Source: Xanthomonas sp. DAR 34887 (GTDB lineage: Bacteria > Pseudomonadota > Gammaproteobacteria > Xanthomonadales > Xanthomonadaceae). From it: a stretch of 64,000 bases of DNA. Location: contig NZ_CP162490.1 of NCBI RefSeq assembly GCF_041245805.1, positions 153,501 through 217,500 on the forward strand, given 5' to 3'. This document shows positions 24,122 through 33,492 of the stretch, in pieces (the first letter of the stretch is position 1; every line of letters starts with the position of its first letter). A program made the position numbers and the translations under genes. A model generated the notes under the pieces. It was not told where the DNA came from and did not search any database. It saw only the letters and a list, made by a program, of their open reading frames with translations.

Positions 24122-26113
24122 ATGCGCCCCATGCAAACGCCGCACACCGTCTCCCTGCGCTCCTTCCTCTCGCGGCCGCTCGCGTTGCTGCAGGCGCCGG
24201 CGCTTCAGGCCGATCGAGAGGCCGCGCTGTTCTCGCTCAAATGCCTGGCCGCCGCGGTCCTGGGGTTGTACCTGTCGTTGCGGATCGGCCTGACCCGTCC
24301 GTTCTGGGTGATCGGCACCGTCTACCTGGTGTCGCAGCCGCTGGCCGGGGCGACGCTGAGCCGCGGCCTGTTCCGCCTGCTGGGAACGCTGGGCGGTGCG
24401 GTCGCCACGGTCGCGCTGGTGCCGCGCTTCGCCAATGCGCCGCTGCTGTTAAGCGCTGCGCTGGCCGCCTGGATGGGGTTGTGCCTGTACCTGGCGATGC
24501 TCGACCGCACACCCCGCGCTTACGCCTTCCTGCTGGCCGGCTACACCACCAGCCTGATCGGATTCCCCAGCGTGACGGTGCCCGGCGAGGTCTTCACCAT
24601 CGCCATCACCCGGGTGCAGGAAATCGCCATCGGCATCCTGGCCGCCACGCTGGTGCATGGGCTGGTGCTTCCGCGCAAGGTCGCGCACCGCGTCCAGGCG
24701 CGGGTCGCGGCGATCCTGTCCGACGCCGAGCGCTGGACGCAGGACCTGCGTGCCGGCGCGCAAGACGCAGTGCTGGCGCAGGACCGCGCCAAGGCGGCGG
24801 TGGACCTGCTCGAGCTGCACACGCTCTCCATCCACCTGCGCTTCGAGAGCGCTTACGGCCCTGCGCAGGTCGAAATGCTGCGCGCGCTGCACGACCGGAT
24901 GCTCGACGTGCTGATGCTGTCCAGCGCCGTGGACGATGCGATGGCCGAGCTGCGCGCATCGCAGCGCGGTGCGCAGGCCGCTGGCAGCGCCGAGCCGAAC
25001 GGCTGGCACGAAGCGCTGCAGGCCACTCTGCGCGCAAGCCTGACCGAACTGGACACCGCACATCGCGATTGCCGCCTGCTGGAAGCCCGGTTGCACGCGG
25101 CCGACCCTGCCTGGCGCCAGCGGGTCCCAGCGCGGCTTGCGAAAAAGGCGCACGGCCACGTCCTGCACCGCGATCACCGCCTCGCGCTGCGCGCCGCGTT
25201 CGGCGCCTTCGTCGGCATCGTGCTGAGTTGCGGCGCATGGATCGCCACGGCCTGGTCCGACGGGGCGACGGCGGTCTCCATCGTCGGCACGGCGTGCCTG
25301 CTGTTCGGCACCACCGAGGCGCCTGCCGGCCATGTCATGCGCTATCTGCTCGGGTCGTCCATCGGCGTCGCCGTCGGGCTGCTCTACGGCCTGGCGATCT
25401 TCCCGCGCCTGTCCGATTTTCTCGGCCTGGCCATTGCCCTGGCGCCGGTGCTGCTGGTGTGCGGTTCGTTCCTGGCGCGCCCGCCGTTCATGATGGGCGC
25501 GCTGGGCGTGGTGCTGACCTTTCCGCTCATCGCAGGGCTGGGCGCGACCAACGCGACGAACATCGCGGGCGCGCTCAACAGCAGCGTGGCGCTGTTCGTG
25601 GGCACGGCCGCGGCGCTGTGCAGCATGCGCCTGTTCCAGACCATGGACACCAGCCGCAGCCGCGAGAGGTTGCTGGGATCGATCACGCGCGCCATCGCGC
25701 GCCGCGCGCACGGGCGTGGACGCAACTCCACCGAGTGGACCAGCCGCATGCTGGACCGGCTCGGGCTGCTGGTCCCCCGGTTACGCGGCGACCCGGATGC
25801 CGCCCACACCCTGCGCACCCTGTTTGCGGACATGCGCGCGGCCGGCGCCGTGGCCGAACTGCGTGCGCTGGGCAGAGTGCTGCGCGGGCAGGACGTGCGC
25901 GCCTGCCATGCCGAGGTGATCGACAGGGCGGCCGCGCATTTCCGCACCGGTGCCGCGCGCCGCCACGCAGTGGACGGACACCTGCTGGCCGCGCTCGAGC
26001 GCATGCGCGGTACGGTCGTCGCGGGCAACGAGCCCGAACGCGCACGCGTGTTCGCGCTGCTTTCGGATCTGCGGCGCGACCTGCTGTCGCCGCTGCTCGC
26101 CGAAAGGAACTGA
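24122..26113 (+). CDS. FUSC-family membrane protein (AaeB-like aromatic acid efflux)
   Basis: About 663-residue inner-membrane protein of the fusaric acid resistance (FUSC)/AaeB type. It has the two-bundle layout: N-terminal membrane segments (LKCLAAAVLGLYLSLRIGLT, PFWVIGTVYLVSQP-AGATLSR, the FUSC hallmark), a soluble central part (about residues 180-340), and a second set of spans (AAFGAFVGIVLSCGAWIAT ... FVGTAAALCSM). The start is uncertain: ATG at 24122, ATG at 24131 and GTG at 24104 are in frame. It is the first gene of an efflux operon with DUF1656, HlyD-type and outer-membrane-factor genes, together a tripartite pump probably for aromatic acids. Confidence 0.9.
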   Translation: MRPMQTPHTVSLRSFLSRPLALLQAPALQADREAALFSLKCLAAAVLGLYLSLRIGLTRPFWVIGTVYLVSQPLAGATLSRGLFRLLGTLGGAVATVALVPRFANAPLLLSAALAAWMGLCLYLAMLDRTPRAYAFLLAGYTTSLIGFPSVTVPGEVFTIAITRVQEIAIGILAATLVHGLVLPRKVAHRVQARVAAILSDAERWTQDLRAGAQDAVLAQDRAKAAVDLLELHTLSIHLRFESAYGPAQVEMLRALHDRMLDVLMLSSAVDDAMAELRASQRGAQAAGSAEPNGWHEALQATLRASLTELDTAHRDCRLLEARLHAADPAWRQRVPARLAKKAHGHVLHRDHRLALRAAFGAFVGIVLSCGAWIATAWSDGATAVSIVGTACLLFGTTEAPAGHVMRYLLGSSIGVAVGLLYGLAIFPRLSDFLGLAIALAPVLLVCGSFLARPPFMMGALGVVLTFPLIAGLGATNATNIAGALNSSVALFVGTAAALCSMRLFQTMDTSRSRERLLGSITRAIARRAHGRGRNSTEWTSRMLDRLGLLVPRLRGDPDAAHTLRTLFADMRAAGAVAELRALGRVLRGQDVRACHAEVIDRAAAHFRTGAARRHAVDGHLLAALERMRGTVVAGNEPERARVFALLSDLRRDLLSPLLAERN

Positions 26114-26117
26114 TGCG

Positions 26118-26327
26118 ATGTTTTCCGACCTCTCCATCGATGGCGTCTTCGTCCCCGGCCTGCTGGCGGTGGCGCTGCTCGCGCTGGCGCTGTCGCTGCT
26201 GGCATCGAGACTGCTGGCAGGCCTCGGCCTGTACCGGCTGTTCGCCTATCGGCCGCTCGTGGGCCTGTCGCTGTTCGTGATCCTGGTGGAGCTGCTGATC
26301 CGGCTCGCACCCCTGCTCGAGAAATGA
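26118..26327 (+). CDS. DUF1656 small membrane protein (AaeX-like)
   Basis: 69-residue protein starting MFSDLSIDGVFVPGLLAV with two transmembrane helices, the standard DUF1656 form (D-DI-GVF-P with R-L--Y R-VWH in relatives, here RLFAYRPLVGLSLFVIL). DUF1656 genes sit between FUSC and HlyD genes in aaeXAB-type operons, as here: 4 bp after the FUSC stop and 1 bp before the HlyD start. Role unknown, presumably an accessory part of the pump. Confidence 0.88.
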   Translation: MFSDLSIDGVFVPGLLAVALLALALSLLASRLLAGLGLYRLFAYRPLVGLSLFVILVELLIRLAPLLEK

Positions 26328-26328
26328 A

Positions 26329-27213
26329 ATGAAGCACATGCTTGTCGTCATCGGACGCTGGAGCGCAACGCTCGCCGTCTTCGCCATCGCCGTCTGCGCC
26401 GCCCTGTCCATCTGGCACCGCTACGAACAGCGGCCGTGGACGCGCGATGGCCGGGTGCGCGCGGATGTGGTGCGCGTGGCCTCGGACATGGGCGGGCTGG
26501 TCACCCAGGTGCCGGTCCACGACAACCAACGTGTGCACGCGGGCCAACTGCTGCTGGTGCTGGACCAGCCCCGCCTCGCTGCCGCGCTGGAGAAAGCGGA
26601 GGCAGCGGTCAATAGCGCGCAGGCCGCGCTCGATCTCGCCCGCCGCGAATCGCTACGGGACAGCGCCCTGGGCGATCTGGTCGCGTCCGAAACGCGCGAG
26701 CGCAATGCGGCCAAGGTCGCCACGGAACGGGCGAACCTGGCGCAGGCCCATGCGGAGCGACGGGTCGCACTGCTGGACCTGCAGCGCACCGAGGTGCGTG
26801 CCACCACCGACGGCATCGTGACCAACCTCGACCTGCATCCGGGCGACTACCTGCAGCCCGGGACGCAGGCCATGGCCCTGATCGCCGCCGACAGCCTGCG
26901 CATCGAAGGCTATTTCGAGGAAACCAAACTCGCGTGCATCCGTGAGGGCGACACCGCCATCGCCCGGCTGATGGGCGACGGCCGCGAGGTGCGCGGGCAC
27001 GTGGAGAGCATCGCCGCCGGCATTGCCGACGACCAACGATCGAGCACCCACAACCTGCTGCCCGCCGTCGCGCCGACGTATTCGTGGGTGCGGCTGGCGC
27101 AACGCATCCCGGTGCGCATCCGCATCGACGCCGCGGCGCCGCAAACCCGGCTCATCCTCGGCAGGACCGCGAGCGTGACCATTGCGCCGAGCGCGGCAGG
27201 GGCCTGCAAATGA
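26329..27213 (+). CDS. HlyD/AaeA-family periplasmic adaptor
   Basis: 294-residue membrane fusion protein linking the FUSC inner-membrane pump to the outer-membrane channel. It has an N-terminal membrane anchor (SATLAVFAIAVCAALSIW), the biotinyl-lipoyl-like half motifs VSDMGGLVTQVPVHDNQ-V (around residues 50-70) and TTDGIVTNLDLHPGDYL (around 160-176), and a coiled coil between them (AALEKAEAAVNSAQAALDLA). The 'TRDGRVRADVV' opening is typical of AaeA/EmrA. Its end overlaps the next start (ATGA). Confidence 0.92.
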   Translation: MKHMLVVIGRWSATLAVFAIAVCAALSIWHRYEQRPWTRDGRVRADVVRVASDMGGLVTQVPVHDNQRVHAGQLLLVLDQPRLAAALEKAEAAVNSAQAALDLARRESLRDSALGDLVASETRERNAAKVATERANLAQAHAERRVALLDLQRTEVRATTDGIVTNLDLHPGDYLQPGTQAMALIAADSLRIEGYFEETKLACIREGDTAIARLMGDGREVRGHVESIAAGIADDQRSSTHNLLPAVAPTYSWVRLAQRIPVRIRIDAAAPQTRLILGRTASVTIAPSAAGACK

Positions 27214-28655
27214 AGCGCGCGCTGTTTCGCGCCGGCGCGATCGCGTTGGCGCTGTCATTGGCCGGTTGCGTGTCCGGCCCGGACTACCGCCTTCCGCCCG
27301 ACGCGGTAGCGGCCGCCCCGGCGGCCAGGCGCGCATTCGTCTCCGGCCAGGATGCGGCGTTCGCAGCGGCCGAGCCGCCGGACCGCTGGTGGCAGCTGTA
27401 CGACGATCCCAGGCTCGACGCTTACGTCGCCGAAGCGCTGCAGGCCAACACCGACCTGCGCAGCGCAGACGCCAACCTGCGGCGTGCCTCGGCGGCGGTG
27501 CTGCAGGCTCGCGCGCAAGGCGCGCTCGGCACCGACGTGGGCGCCTCGGCTACGCTGGCCCATGCCGGCGGATACACCGCCTCCGCGTCGTCGCCACAGG
27601 TATATGCGCTGGGCATCGACCTGTCCTATCCGATGGATCTGGCGGGCGGCATCCGCCGCGGCATCGAAGCGGCCAGCGCGGATGCGCAGGCCGTTGCGGC
27701 GGCGCGCGACCATGTCCGGGTGACCGTCGCCGCGGCGGTCACCCGCGCCTATGTCGGCACCTGCTCGGCCAATCTGACCCTGGCGGCCACGCAGCGGGTG
27801 TTGGAGACGCAGCGCGTCACCCTGGACGCCACCCGCAGGCTGGCGGCGGGCGGGCGCGGCACGGCGTTCGACGTGAGCCGGGCCCAGGCCGCGGTCGACC
27901 GCAGCGCGGCGGCGATCCCGCAGTTGGTGGCCGAGCGGCAGGCGGCCCTGTTCGAACTGGCCGCGCTGATGGGCCGGCTGCCGGCGGACGTTCCGCAGGA
28001 CGTGACCGGCTGCCAGCAGCCGCCGCGTCTGCGCCAGGCCATCCCGGTCGGCGATGGCTGGCAACTGGTCCAGCGCCGCCCGGACGTTCGCGCCGCCGAG
28101 CGCCGCCTCGCGGCCGCCACCGCCACGATCGGCGTGGAAACGGCGAACCTCTATCCGCAGGTGAGCATCGGCGCCTCCGCGGGCATGGCGAACTCGCTGG
28201 GGAACCTGCTTAGCGGGGACAGCTTCGGTGCCACCTTCGGCCCAGTGCTGTCGTGGCGCTGGCCCAATCGCCGCCTGGCCAAGGCGCGCATCGATGCGGC
28301 GGGCGCCGACGCCGATGCCGCGTTGGCGGCGTTCGATGGCGCAGTGCTGCAGGCCTTGCGGCAGACCGAAACCGCGCTGTCCGCCTATGTGCAGCAGACC
28401 GGCCGCGAACGCAGCCTCGCCCAGGCACGCGACGCCGCTGCCCGCGCCAGCGGCCAGGCCGGGCGGCTGTATCGGTTCGGCAGGATCGGCTTCCTCGATG
28501 TGCTGTCCGCCGAGGCCGCCCTGGCCGACGCCGAATCGGCGCTGGCGGCATCGCGCGCGCAGCTGGTCGACCGCCAGGTGGATCTGTTCCTGGCGCTGGG
28601 CGGTGGCTGGTCGGATCCTGGGGCGCAGGACGGTCGGGCGCAAACGCGTCGATAG
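27210..28655 (+). CDS. NodT-family outer-membrane efflux lipoprotein
   Basis: 481-residue outer-membrane factor (OprM/NodT type). The lipobox is in ALSLAGCVSGPDY, with the acylated Cys near residue 19, and the 'GPDY--P' after it is a family hallmark. The repeated outer-membrane-efflux domains contain DRWWQLYDDPRLDAYVAEAL and DLSYPMDLAGGIRRGIEAA in the first half and RRPDVRAAERRLAAATATIGV in the second. It completes a self-contained tripartite efflux system with the three upstream genes; it starts on the ATGA overlap. Confidence 0.93.
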   Translation: MKRALFRAGAIALALSLAGCVSGPDYRLPPDAVAAAPAARRAFVSGQDAAFAAAEPPDRWWQLYDDPRLDAYVAEALQANTDLRSADANLRRASAAVLQARAQGALGTDVGASATLAHAGGYTASASSPQVYALGIDLSYPMDLAGGIRRGIEAASADAQAVAAARDHVRVTVAAAVTRAYVGTCSANLTLAATQRVLETQRVTLDATRRLAAGGRGTAFDVSRAQAAVDRSAAAIPQLVAERQAALFELAALMGRLPADVPQDVTGCQQPPRLRQAIPVGDGWQLVQRRPDVRAAERRLAAATATIGVETANLYPQVSIGASAGMANSLGNLLSGDSFGATFGPVLSWRWPNRRLAKARIDAAGADADAALAAFDGAVLQALRQTETALSAYVQQTGRERSLAQARDAAARASGQAGRLYRFGRIGFLDVLSAEAALADAESALAASRAQLVDRQVDLFLALGGGWSDPGAQDGRAQTRR

Positions 28656-28887
28656 GCGTGATCCGCTGCTGGCGCAAGCGCCGGCCAGGATGTTTAAAGA
28701 GCACGACGATGCCGCGCTCATGCCGCGCGTCAGGCGCTGTCCAGAGGGTTCGTTCGACGTCGCAAGACCGTGCGCGGGGGAAGATGGCGACCGGCTGACG
28801 CGTGCACGCCAACGCCAGTTCCGGCACATCGTTAAATCAGCGCGGGAGCGCAAGCGCATGAAGCGCCTGCGTTCGCTGGCCGCGCGC

Positions 28888-29220
28888 TCACTTGGCCGGA
28901 ACGCGCCGGTACTCGTCGCTGCCGGTGTTGAGGTGCCCATCGGCCTCGTCGATGGCGAAGTTCACTGTTTCGCCGTCGTTGGAGACCTGCAGCACGCCGT
29001 CCTTGTAGATGGCCGGGTAACTCTCGGTCTTGGGCTTGCGGGTGAAGAACCGCGGCGTGGTGTTGCGCACCATGAACGACTCGCCGTTGCGCTCGATGTC
29101 CATCGTCTCGTCCTGCGACTCCACGTTGACCCAGTGGCCGACGAACTTCTCGCCTTCCACCTTGGCGCAGCCGGTCATCAGCATCGCCGCGGCCAGCGCG
29201 GCACCCAACCACTTCGTCAT
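28888..29220 (-). CDS. Putative lipoprotein of unknown function
   Basis: 110-residue protein starting MTKWLGAALAAAMLMTGCAKVEG, with a lipobox (MTGC, Cys18) marking it as a probable lipoprotein. The mature part (FVGHWVNVESQDETMDIERN ... ESYPAIYKDGVLQVSNDGET) is a small beta-rich domain of the kind found in lipocalin-like or META-like hypothetical proteins. I do not recognise a named family. The ATG at 29220 is chosen because it begins the signal peptide; the open frame extends upstream. It is flanked by unrelated genes. Confidence 0.8.
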   Translation of the reverse strand: MTKWLGAALAAAMLMTGCAKVEGEKFVGHWVNVESQDETMDIERNGESFMVRNTTPRFFTRKPKTESYPAIYKDGVLQVSNDGETVNFAIDEADGHLNTGSDEYRRVPAK

Positions 29221-29372
29221 GTCCCGTTCTCCGGCGTCGAAATTCGGGCGAGGATGCGGCGTCGCAGATGTACGGGAGGTCAAGATGCCGACAGGGCATT
29301 CGCCATGCCATCGGACTCCGCGGCACTGGACGAGAGGCGAAGCGGCCATCCTCCGTTCTCCGTGGCGAGCGC

Positions 29373-30326
29373 TCAGTCCTGCAGCCAATGCATGACCGCC
29401 GCGACGGTCGCGGCAGGATCCTCCTCGTGTGGCAGGTGCCCCAGTTCGCCGAAGGTCACCACCCTGCTGCCCACGATGTCCTCGAAAAACGCGGTTGCGT
29501 CCTGCAGCGGAATGACCGCATCGCGCTCCCCCCACAGGATGAGCGTCGGCGTCTTGATCCGGCGGATGTCTGCCGCGTCGGCCGACTCGCTCTGCCGCAG
29601 CGTCTCGCCCAGCGCCTTGCGGTTACCTTGCCGCAGCGTGACCTCGTAGTTGCGGTCGACGAGCGCCGCGTCGACCTTGCGGGGATCGCCATACATGCCG
29701 CGAACGCCGCGTTCCACCATCGAACGCGGCAGCACGTTCGACAGCATGGAACCCAGCGATGACCGCGCCATGCGCAGTCCGAACGGCAGCGGCGTGCGGC
29801 GCGGGTAACCGGCGGCGGCGACCAGCACCAGGCGATCCACGCGTTGCGGCGCGGCGAGCGCCACGTGCCACGCGACGCGCCCGCCGGACGAGTTGCCCGC
29901 GATCACGAGGCGCTGCACGCCGAGCGTGTCCAGCAGCCGCAGCACGAACGCCGCGGAGTGCGCCATGCCGTAGCGGTGGCGCGGGTCGGGCCCGGTCAGG
30001 CCGAAGCCCGGCCGGTCGAACCGGATCACGCGTCGGGTCGGCGATAGTCGCGAGGCCCAGCCATCCCAGGTGTGCAGGCTCGATCCCGTGCCATGCAGCA
30101 GCACGATGGGTGCGGGATCGTCGCGGGGTCCTTCGTCGCGCAGATGCACGCGCATGCCGTCCATCGCCACGAACTGGGAGGGCGGTTGCGCCCAACGCGC
30201 CGCGAGCGATTCCACGCTGCGATCGGGAGCCCAATGGCGATAGAGGAAGAGGCCACCCGCGAGCGGGATCAGCACCACCAAGGCCACGAGCGACAGGCCG
30301 AGCATGGTCCACAGATTGGCGGTCAC
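29373..30326 (-). CDS. Alpha/beta-fold hydrolase, membrane-anchored
   Basis: 317-residue alpha/beta hydrolase with an N-terminal transmembrane helix (MLGLSLVALVVLIPLAGGLF). The oxyanion region is VLLHGTGSS, the nucleophile elbow GNSSGG (Ser), the acid in WGERDAVIP and the His in GHLPHEE, so the triad is complete. The start is a GTG at 30326 preceded by GGGAGG with 4 bp spacing; the open frame continues upstream without support. It is divergent from an HxlR-family regulator, which may control it. Substrate unknown; the fold covers esterases, dehalogenases and C-C hydrolases. Confidence 0.9.
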   Translation of the reverse strand: MTANLWTMLGLSLVALVVLIPLAGGLFLYRHWAPDRSVESLAARWAQPPSQFVAMDGMRVHLRDEGPRDDPAPIVLLHGTGSSLHTWDGWASRLSPTRRVIRFDRPGFGLTGPDPRHRYGMAHSAAFVLRLLDTLGVQRLVIAGNSSGGRVAWHVALAAPQRVDRLVLVAAAGYPRRTPLPFGLRMARSSLGSMLSNVLPRSMVERGVRGMYGDPRKVDAALVDRNYEVTLRQGNRKALGETLRQSESADAADIRRIKTPTLILWGERDAVIPLQDATAFFEDIVGSRVVTFGELGHLPHEEDPAATVAAVMHWLQD

Positions 30327-30432
30327 GGAACCTCCCGATTGCACCAATGTCCGCCGCGCAGGGATGCACGGCAGGTGGTTCGAAAGTTCATTAGTATTCC
30401 GGCTTCGAGCGACTCGCCGGGAGGCTACGCAG

Positions 30433-30858
30433 ATGCCGATCGCCCCACAAGAACGCACATGCGTGTTACCGAGCGCGGGCGCGCTTCCCGCCAGCGATGC
30501 GCCGTGCGCCGTAGCCGCGCGGCAGGTATTGGACCGGGTCGGCGACAAATGGAGCCTGTACGTCATCGCGGCCCTGCGCGAGCAGCCGCGGCGGTTCAAC
30601 GAAATCCAGCGGATGCTCGATGGCATCTCGCACCGGATGCTGAGCTTGACGCTGCGCGGGCTGGAGCGCGACGGGCTGGTCACCCGCACCGTCTTCGCGA
30701 CGGTACCGCCCGGCGTCAGCTACGGCCTGACCGAGCTGGGCCACACCTTGCTGGGCCCGGTGATGGGATTGGTCGCCTGGGCCAACGACAGCCGCGCGTT
30801 GGTCGCACAGGCACAAGCGGCGTTTGACCGAAAGGCAGCGACCGCTCGACTGCCGTAG
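30433..30858 (+). CDS. HxlR-family winged-helix transcriptional regulator
   Basis: 141-residue regulator. The HxlR pattern is clear: VLDRVGDKWSLYVIAALREQ, RRFNEIQRMLDGISHRMLS (recognition region), LTLRGLERDGLVTRTVFATV and YGLTELGHTLLGPV. The ATG at 30433 gives the usual size, although the frame is open upstream. It is divergent from the alpha/beta hydrolase with about 106 bp between the starts, so it probably regulates that gene, as HxlR proteins commonly do. Confidence 0.92.
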   Translation: MPIAPQERTCVLPSAGALPASDAPCAVAARQVLDRVGDKWSLYVIAALREQPRRFNEIQRMLDGISHRMLSLTLRGLERDGLVTRTVFATVPPGVSYGLTELGHTLLGPVMGLVAWANDSRALVAQAQAAFDRKAATARLP

Positions 30859-30924
30859 AGGATGCAGCACGGCATGTCGGCCGATGGGCGCGCGTAGTGC
30901 AGCCACCACGCGGCCACAAGCATT

Positions 30925-30948
30925 TGTAGGAGCGGCTTCAGCCGCGAC
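30925..30948 (+). repeat. REP-like palindromic repeat
   Basis: TGTAGGAGCGGCTTCAGCC followed by GCGAC; the core GCGGCTTCAGCCGC is a palindrome. Single copy after the HxlR gene, in the 209-bp gap before the convergent TPR-like gene, which otherwise shows nothing. Confidence 0.85.
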
Positions 30949-31067
30949 AGGCAAGCGTCAGGACCATCGCAACCACCGGAGTGGACGCATATCCATTGCC
31001 GAGGCGAGATCCCTGACCGCGTGGCTGTAACTGCACGCAGGCGGCGTGCGCGCCGAACGCACGGCGT

Positions 31068-32693
31068 TCAATGCTGGACTTGCTGCCGCGCCTCGATCAA
31101 TTGCGCACGTTCGGGCCGATCCGCGCGCTGCGCCATGGCCAGCAGCTTCTGGAAATAGGCGTGAGCCTTGGCGTCGTCGCCGGCCTGCCTGGCGGCCGCG
31201 GCCGCGCCGTACAGCGACCAGAAGCGATTGGGCTCCTGCACCAGCGAGGTTTCGAACGCCGTCAGCGCGTCGGCCGGCTGTCCCTGCGCCAGCAACATCT
31301 CGCCCAGCATCTCCCGCGCGGGCGCCAGCGGCCCCGGCGTGACCGACGCGAGCTGAGTCGCGTCCTCCAGGTCGGCGGCCTGGCGCATGCCTGCCAGCGC
31401 ATCGGCGACATGCCCTTGCTGCAGGGCCAGGATCGCGGCGACCTCGCGCCGCTGGATGTCGGTCTGCCCGGCCCAATAGTCCTCGCCCTGCTTGGCCAGG
31501 GTGGCGTGCAGCTGGTCCAGCGACGCCATCGCCGCGCGTGCGCCGGCGTCGTCGTTCAGATGCGCCGCGCCCAGGCCACGGGCGAAGTAGGTGATCGAAT
31601 CGGCGTAAGGAAAGCGGCTCGGCACGGGATCGAGCTTGGCCGCCTGCGCCCAATCGCGGCGTTCCAGCGCGTAGCGCGCCGGAATCGCGGCGCGTGCGAA
31701 ATAGGCGGCCGAGGCCGGCGCCGCGCCGTTCGCCTTGGCCGGATCGAAGCGCGCGAAGACCTGCGCCGAGGCGTCGGCCACTTGCGCGGCGGCCTTGTCC
31801 TGCCCGGTCTGCAGATAGGCGTAGATCATGTAATCGCTGGCGTGCAGCTCGTCGGCCGGCTGGCCCGCGGCCCGCGCCGACGCGGCCGAGCCCAGATTGG
31901 TGTCGATGGACGCCTGCCAGTCGCCGATCCGGGTGAAGGTATGCGACGGCATGTGCAGCGCGTGCGGCGTGGAGGGCGCGATCGCGTCATAGCGCTTCGC
32001 AGCTTCCGCGGCGCGCGCTGCCAACGCCGGCTCGTCGTAGGCGTGGATGATGTAGTGGGCCAGGCCGGGATGATCGGGATACCTGGCGAACAGGCGTTCC
32101 AGGATCGCGCCGGCCTTCAGCTGTTTCGCATAGGTCTTGTCGGCCGGATCGGCGGCCGCGGCCAGTGCCAGGGCGTAGAAGATGCGCGCCTCGGTGTCCT
32201 TGGGGTAGTCGGTAGCCAGCCGCTCCATCGCCTGCTCGTAGGCCAGGCTGCGCGCGTCCTGGTCCAGCCGGTCGGCATCCACATACAGATGCGCCACGGC
32301 CTCCAGATAGGCCCGCTCGCGCGGGGTTCCGGCCTGCAGCGCGCGTCCTGCGTTGACGGCCTCCAGGCCCTGCTGCAGTTGCGCGGGCGACTTGAAGCCG
32401 GCGAACGGATTGCTCCAACTGCTCAGCGCGATGCCCCAATAGGCGATGGCACAGCCGGGGTCGGCCTCCAGCACGGCGCGATAGCCGGCGATGGCCGGAC
32501 CGAACTGGAAGGAGTGCATCAACGCCACCGCGCGATCGAACTGCGGCTGCGCCGCCGCATTGCACGAGGTCTGGAAGTGCGCGCGGCCCAGCCGCTCCAT
32601 CGCGGCATGGTCGTGCATGGCCTCGTGCGCCGAGGCATCGGCCGCACCCAGCGCGGCCAGGAAAAACGCGGCGAGAAAGCGTGTGGCGTGCAT
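31068..32693 (-). CDS. Secreted TPR-like protein of unknown function
   Basis: 541-residue protein with a signal peptide (MHATRFLAAFFLAALGAADASA) and a helical repeat body. TPR-like segments include FGPAIAGYRAVLEADPGCAI (near residues 58-77), ERLATDYPKDTEARIFYALA and, near the C-terminus, LLAQGQPADALTAFETSL and KAHAYFQKLLAMAQRA. The early HEAMHDHAAMERLG histidine cluster and 'SHTFTRIGDW' are recurrent in this family, which is widespread in Proteobacteria without a known role. The start at 32693 begins the signal peptide. Confidence 0.85.
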   Translation of the reverse strand: MHATRFLAAFFLAALGAADASAHEAMHDHAAMERLGRAHFQTSCNAAAQPQFDRAVALMHSFQFGPAIAGYRAVLEADPGCAIAYWGIALSSWSNPFAGFKSPAQLQQGLEAVNAGRALQAGTPRERAYLEAVAHLYVDADRLDQDARSLAYEQAMERLATDYPKDTEARIFYALALAAAADPADKTYAKQLKAGAILERLFARYPDHPGLAHYIIHAYDEPALAARAAEAAKRYDAIAPSTPHALHMPSHTFTRIGDWQASIDTNLGSAASARAAGQPADELHASDYMIYAYLQTGQDKAAAQVADASAQVFARFDPAKANGAAPASAAYFARAAIPARYALERRDWAQAAKLDPVPSRFPYADSITYFARGLGAAHLNDDAGARAAMASLDQLHATLAKQGEDYWAGQTDIQRREVAAILALQQGHVADALAGMRQAADLEDATQLASVTPGPLAPAREMLGEMLLAQGQPADALTAFETSLVQEPNRFWSLYGAAAAARQAGDDAKAHAYFQKLLAMAQRADRPERAQLIEARQQVQH

Positions 32694-32865
32694 GATCCCT
32701 GTCCAGTGAGAGACGGCGCTCGGCGCATCTTTCCCCTGTCCTGCAGGAAAGTCCATCGAGCAGCGTTTGGCGGGCGGCAGTGCTCGGACCCGGAGCGCAC
32801 AAGGGCCACTGCTGCCGCATTGCCGCTACGTCAGAACCGGTGGCAACCGGTCACTGGAGGACACG

Positions 32866-33312
32866 CTACGGCAACGCAGCCCGGAGACGTGCGGCCAGCG
32901 CAATGCGCTGCTCGGTGGCGTAGCGCACTTTCTGCCCCCCATACAGCCCGTCGTTCGTGTAGCGCGGGAACACGTGCAGATGGTAGTGCCACACATCCTG
33001 ATTGCCGGCCGGCCCATTGTGCTGGCGCGTGGAGATGCCTTCGCAGCCGAAAGCCGCCAGCATCGCGTGCGCCAGGCGCCGCGTGGCGCGGAAGACTTGG
33101 CGGCCCAGCTCGTCCGGCATGTCTAACACGTTCTCGTAGTGGGCACGCGGGATTACCAGGCAGTTGCCTTGAATGCCGGCGTAGTGGTGCGTGGGCACCA
33201 GGGCGTAAACGTTGGTGTCCACCAGGACAACGGCCGATTCCGGCGCAGGCGAGGGCAGCGTGGCGGCGATACCGCAGAACGGGCAGTCGTACCCGGGGGG
33301 AGCGTGCTGCAT
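32866..33312 (-). CDS. HIT-family protein
   Basis: 148-residue histidine-triad nucleotide-binding protein. It carries an N-terminal zinc-like CPFCG (residues 10-14), the PRAHYENVLDMPDELG segment and the catalytic triad motif H-Y-H-L-H-V-F near residue 115. Such proteins hydrolyse AMP-containing nucleotides. The ATG at 33312 (MQHAPPGYDCPFCG) gives the normal length; the upstream open frame is not convincing. No operon partner. Confidence 0.9.
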   Translation of the reverse strand: MQHAPPGYDCPFCGIAATLPSPAPESAVVLVDTNVYALVPTHHYAGIQGNCLVIPRAHYENVLDMPDELGRQVFRATRRLAHAMLAAFGCEGISTRQHNGPAGNQDVWHYHLHVFPRYTNDGLYGGQKVRYATEQRIALAARLRAALP

Positions 33313-33492
33313 GAGGCCCAGCAACGAAGAGAACCCACTGTGGGGCGGGAGCGGATTCTGTGGCGCGCTTTGGCGACGCGTCAATCGGACAACCCGGCTG
33401 GTGGCTGGTGCCGATCGCCATATCGCTCGGGCAGTGGATGGTGGCCGGGAGAAGTGCACACTGCTCCCAAGCTTCGTGGCCTGGAAGCGGAA

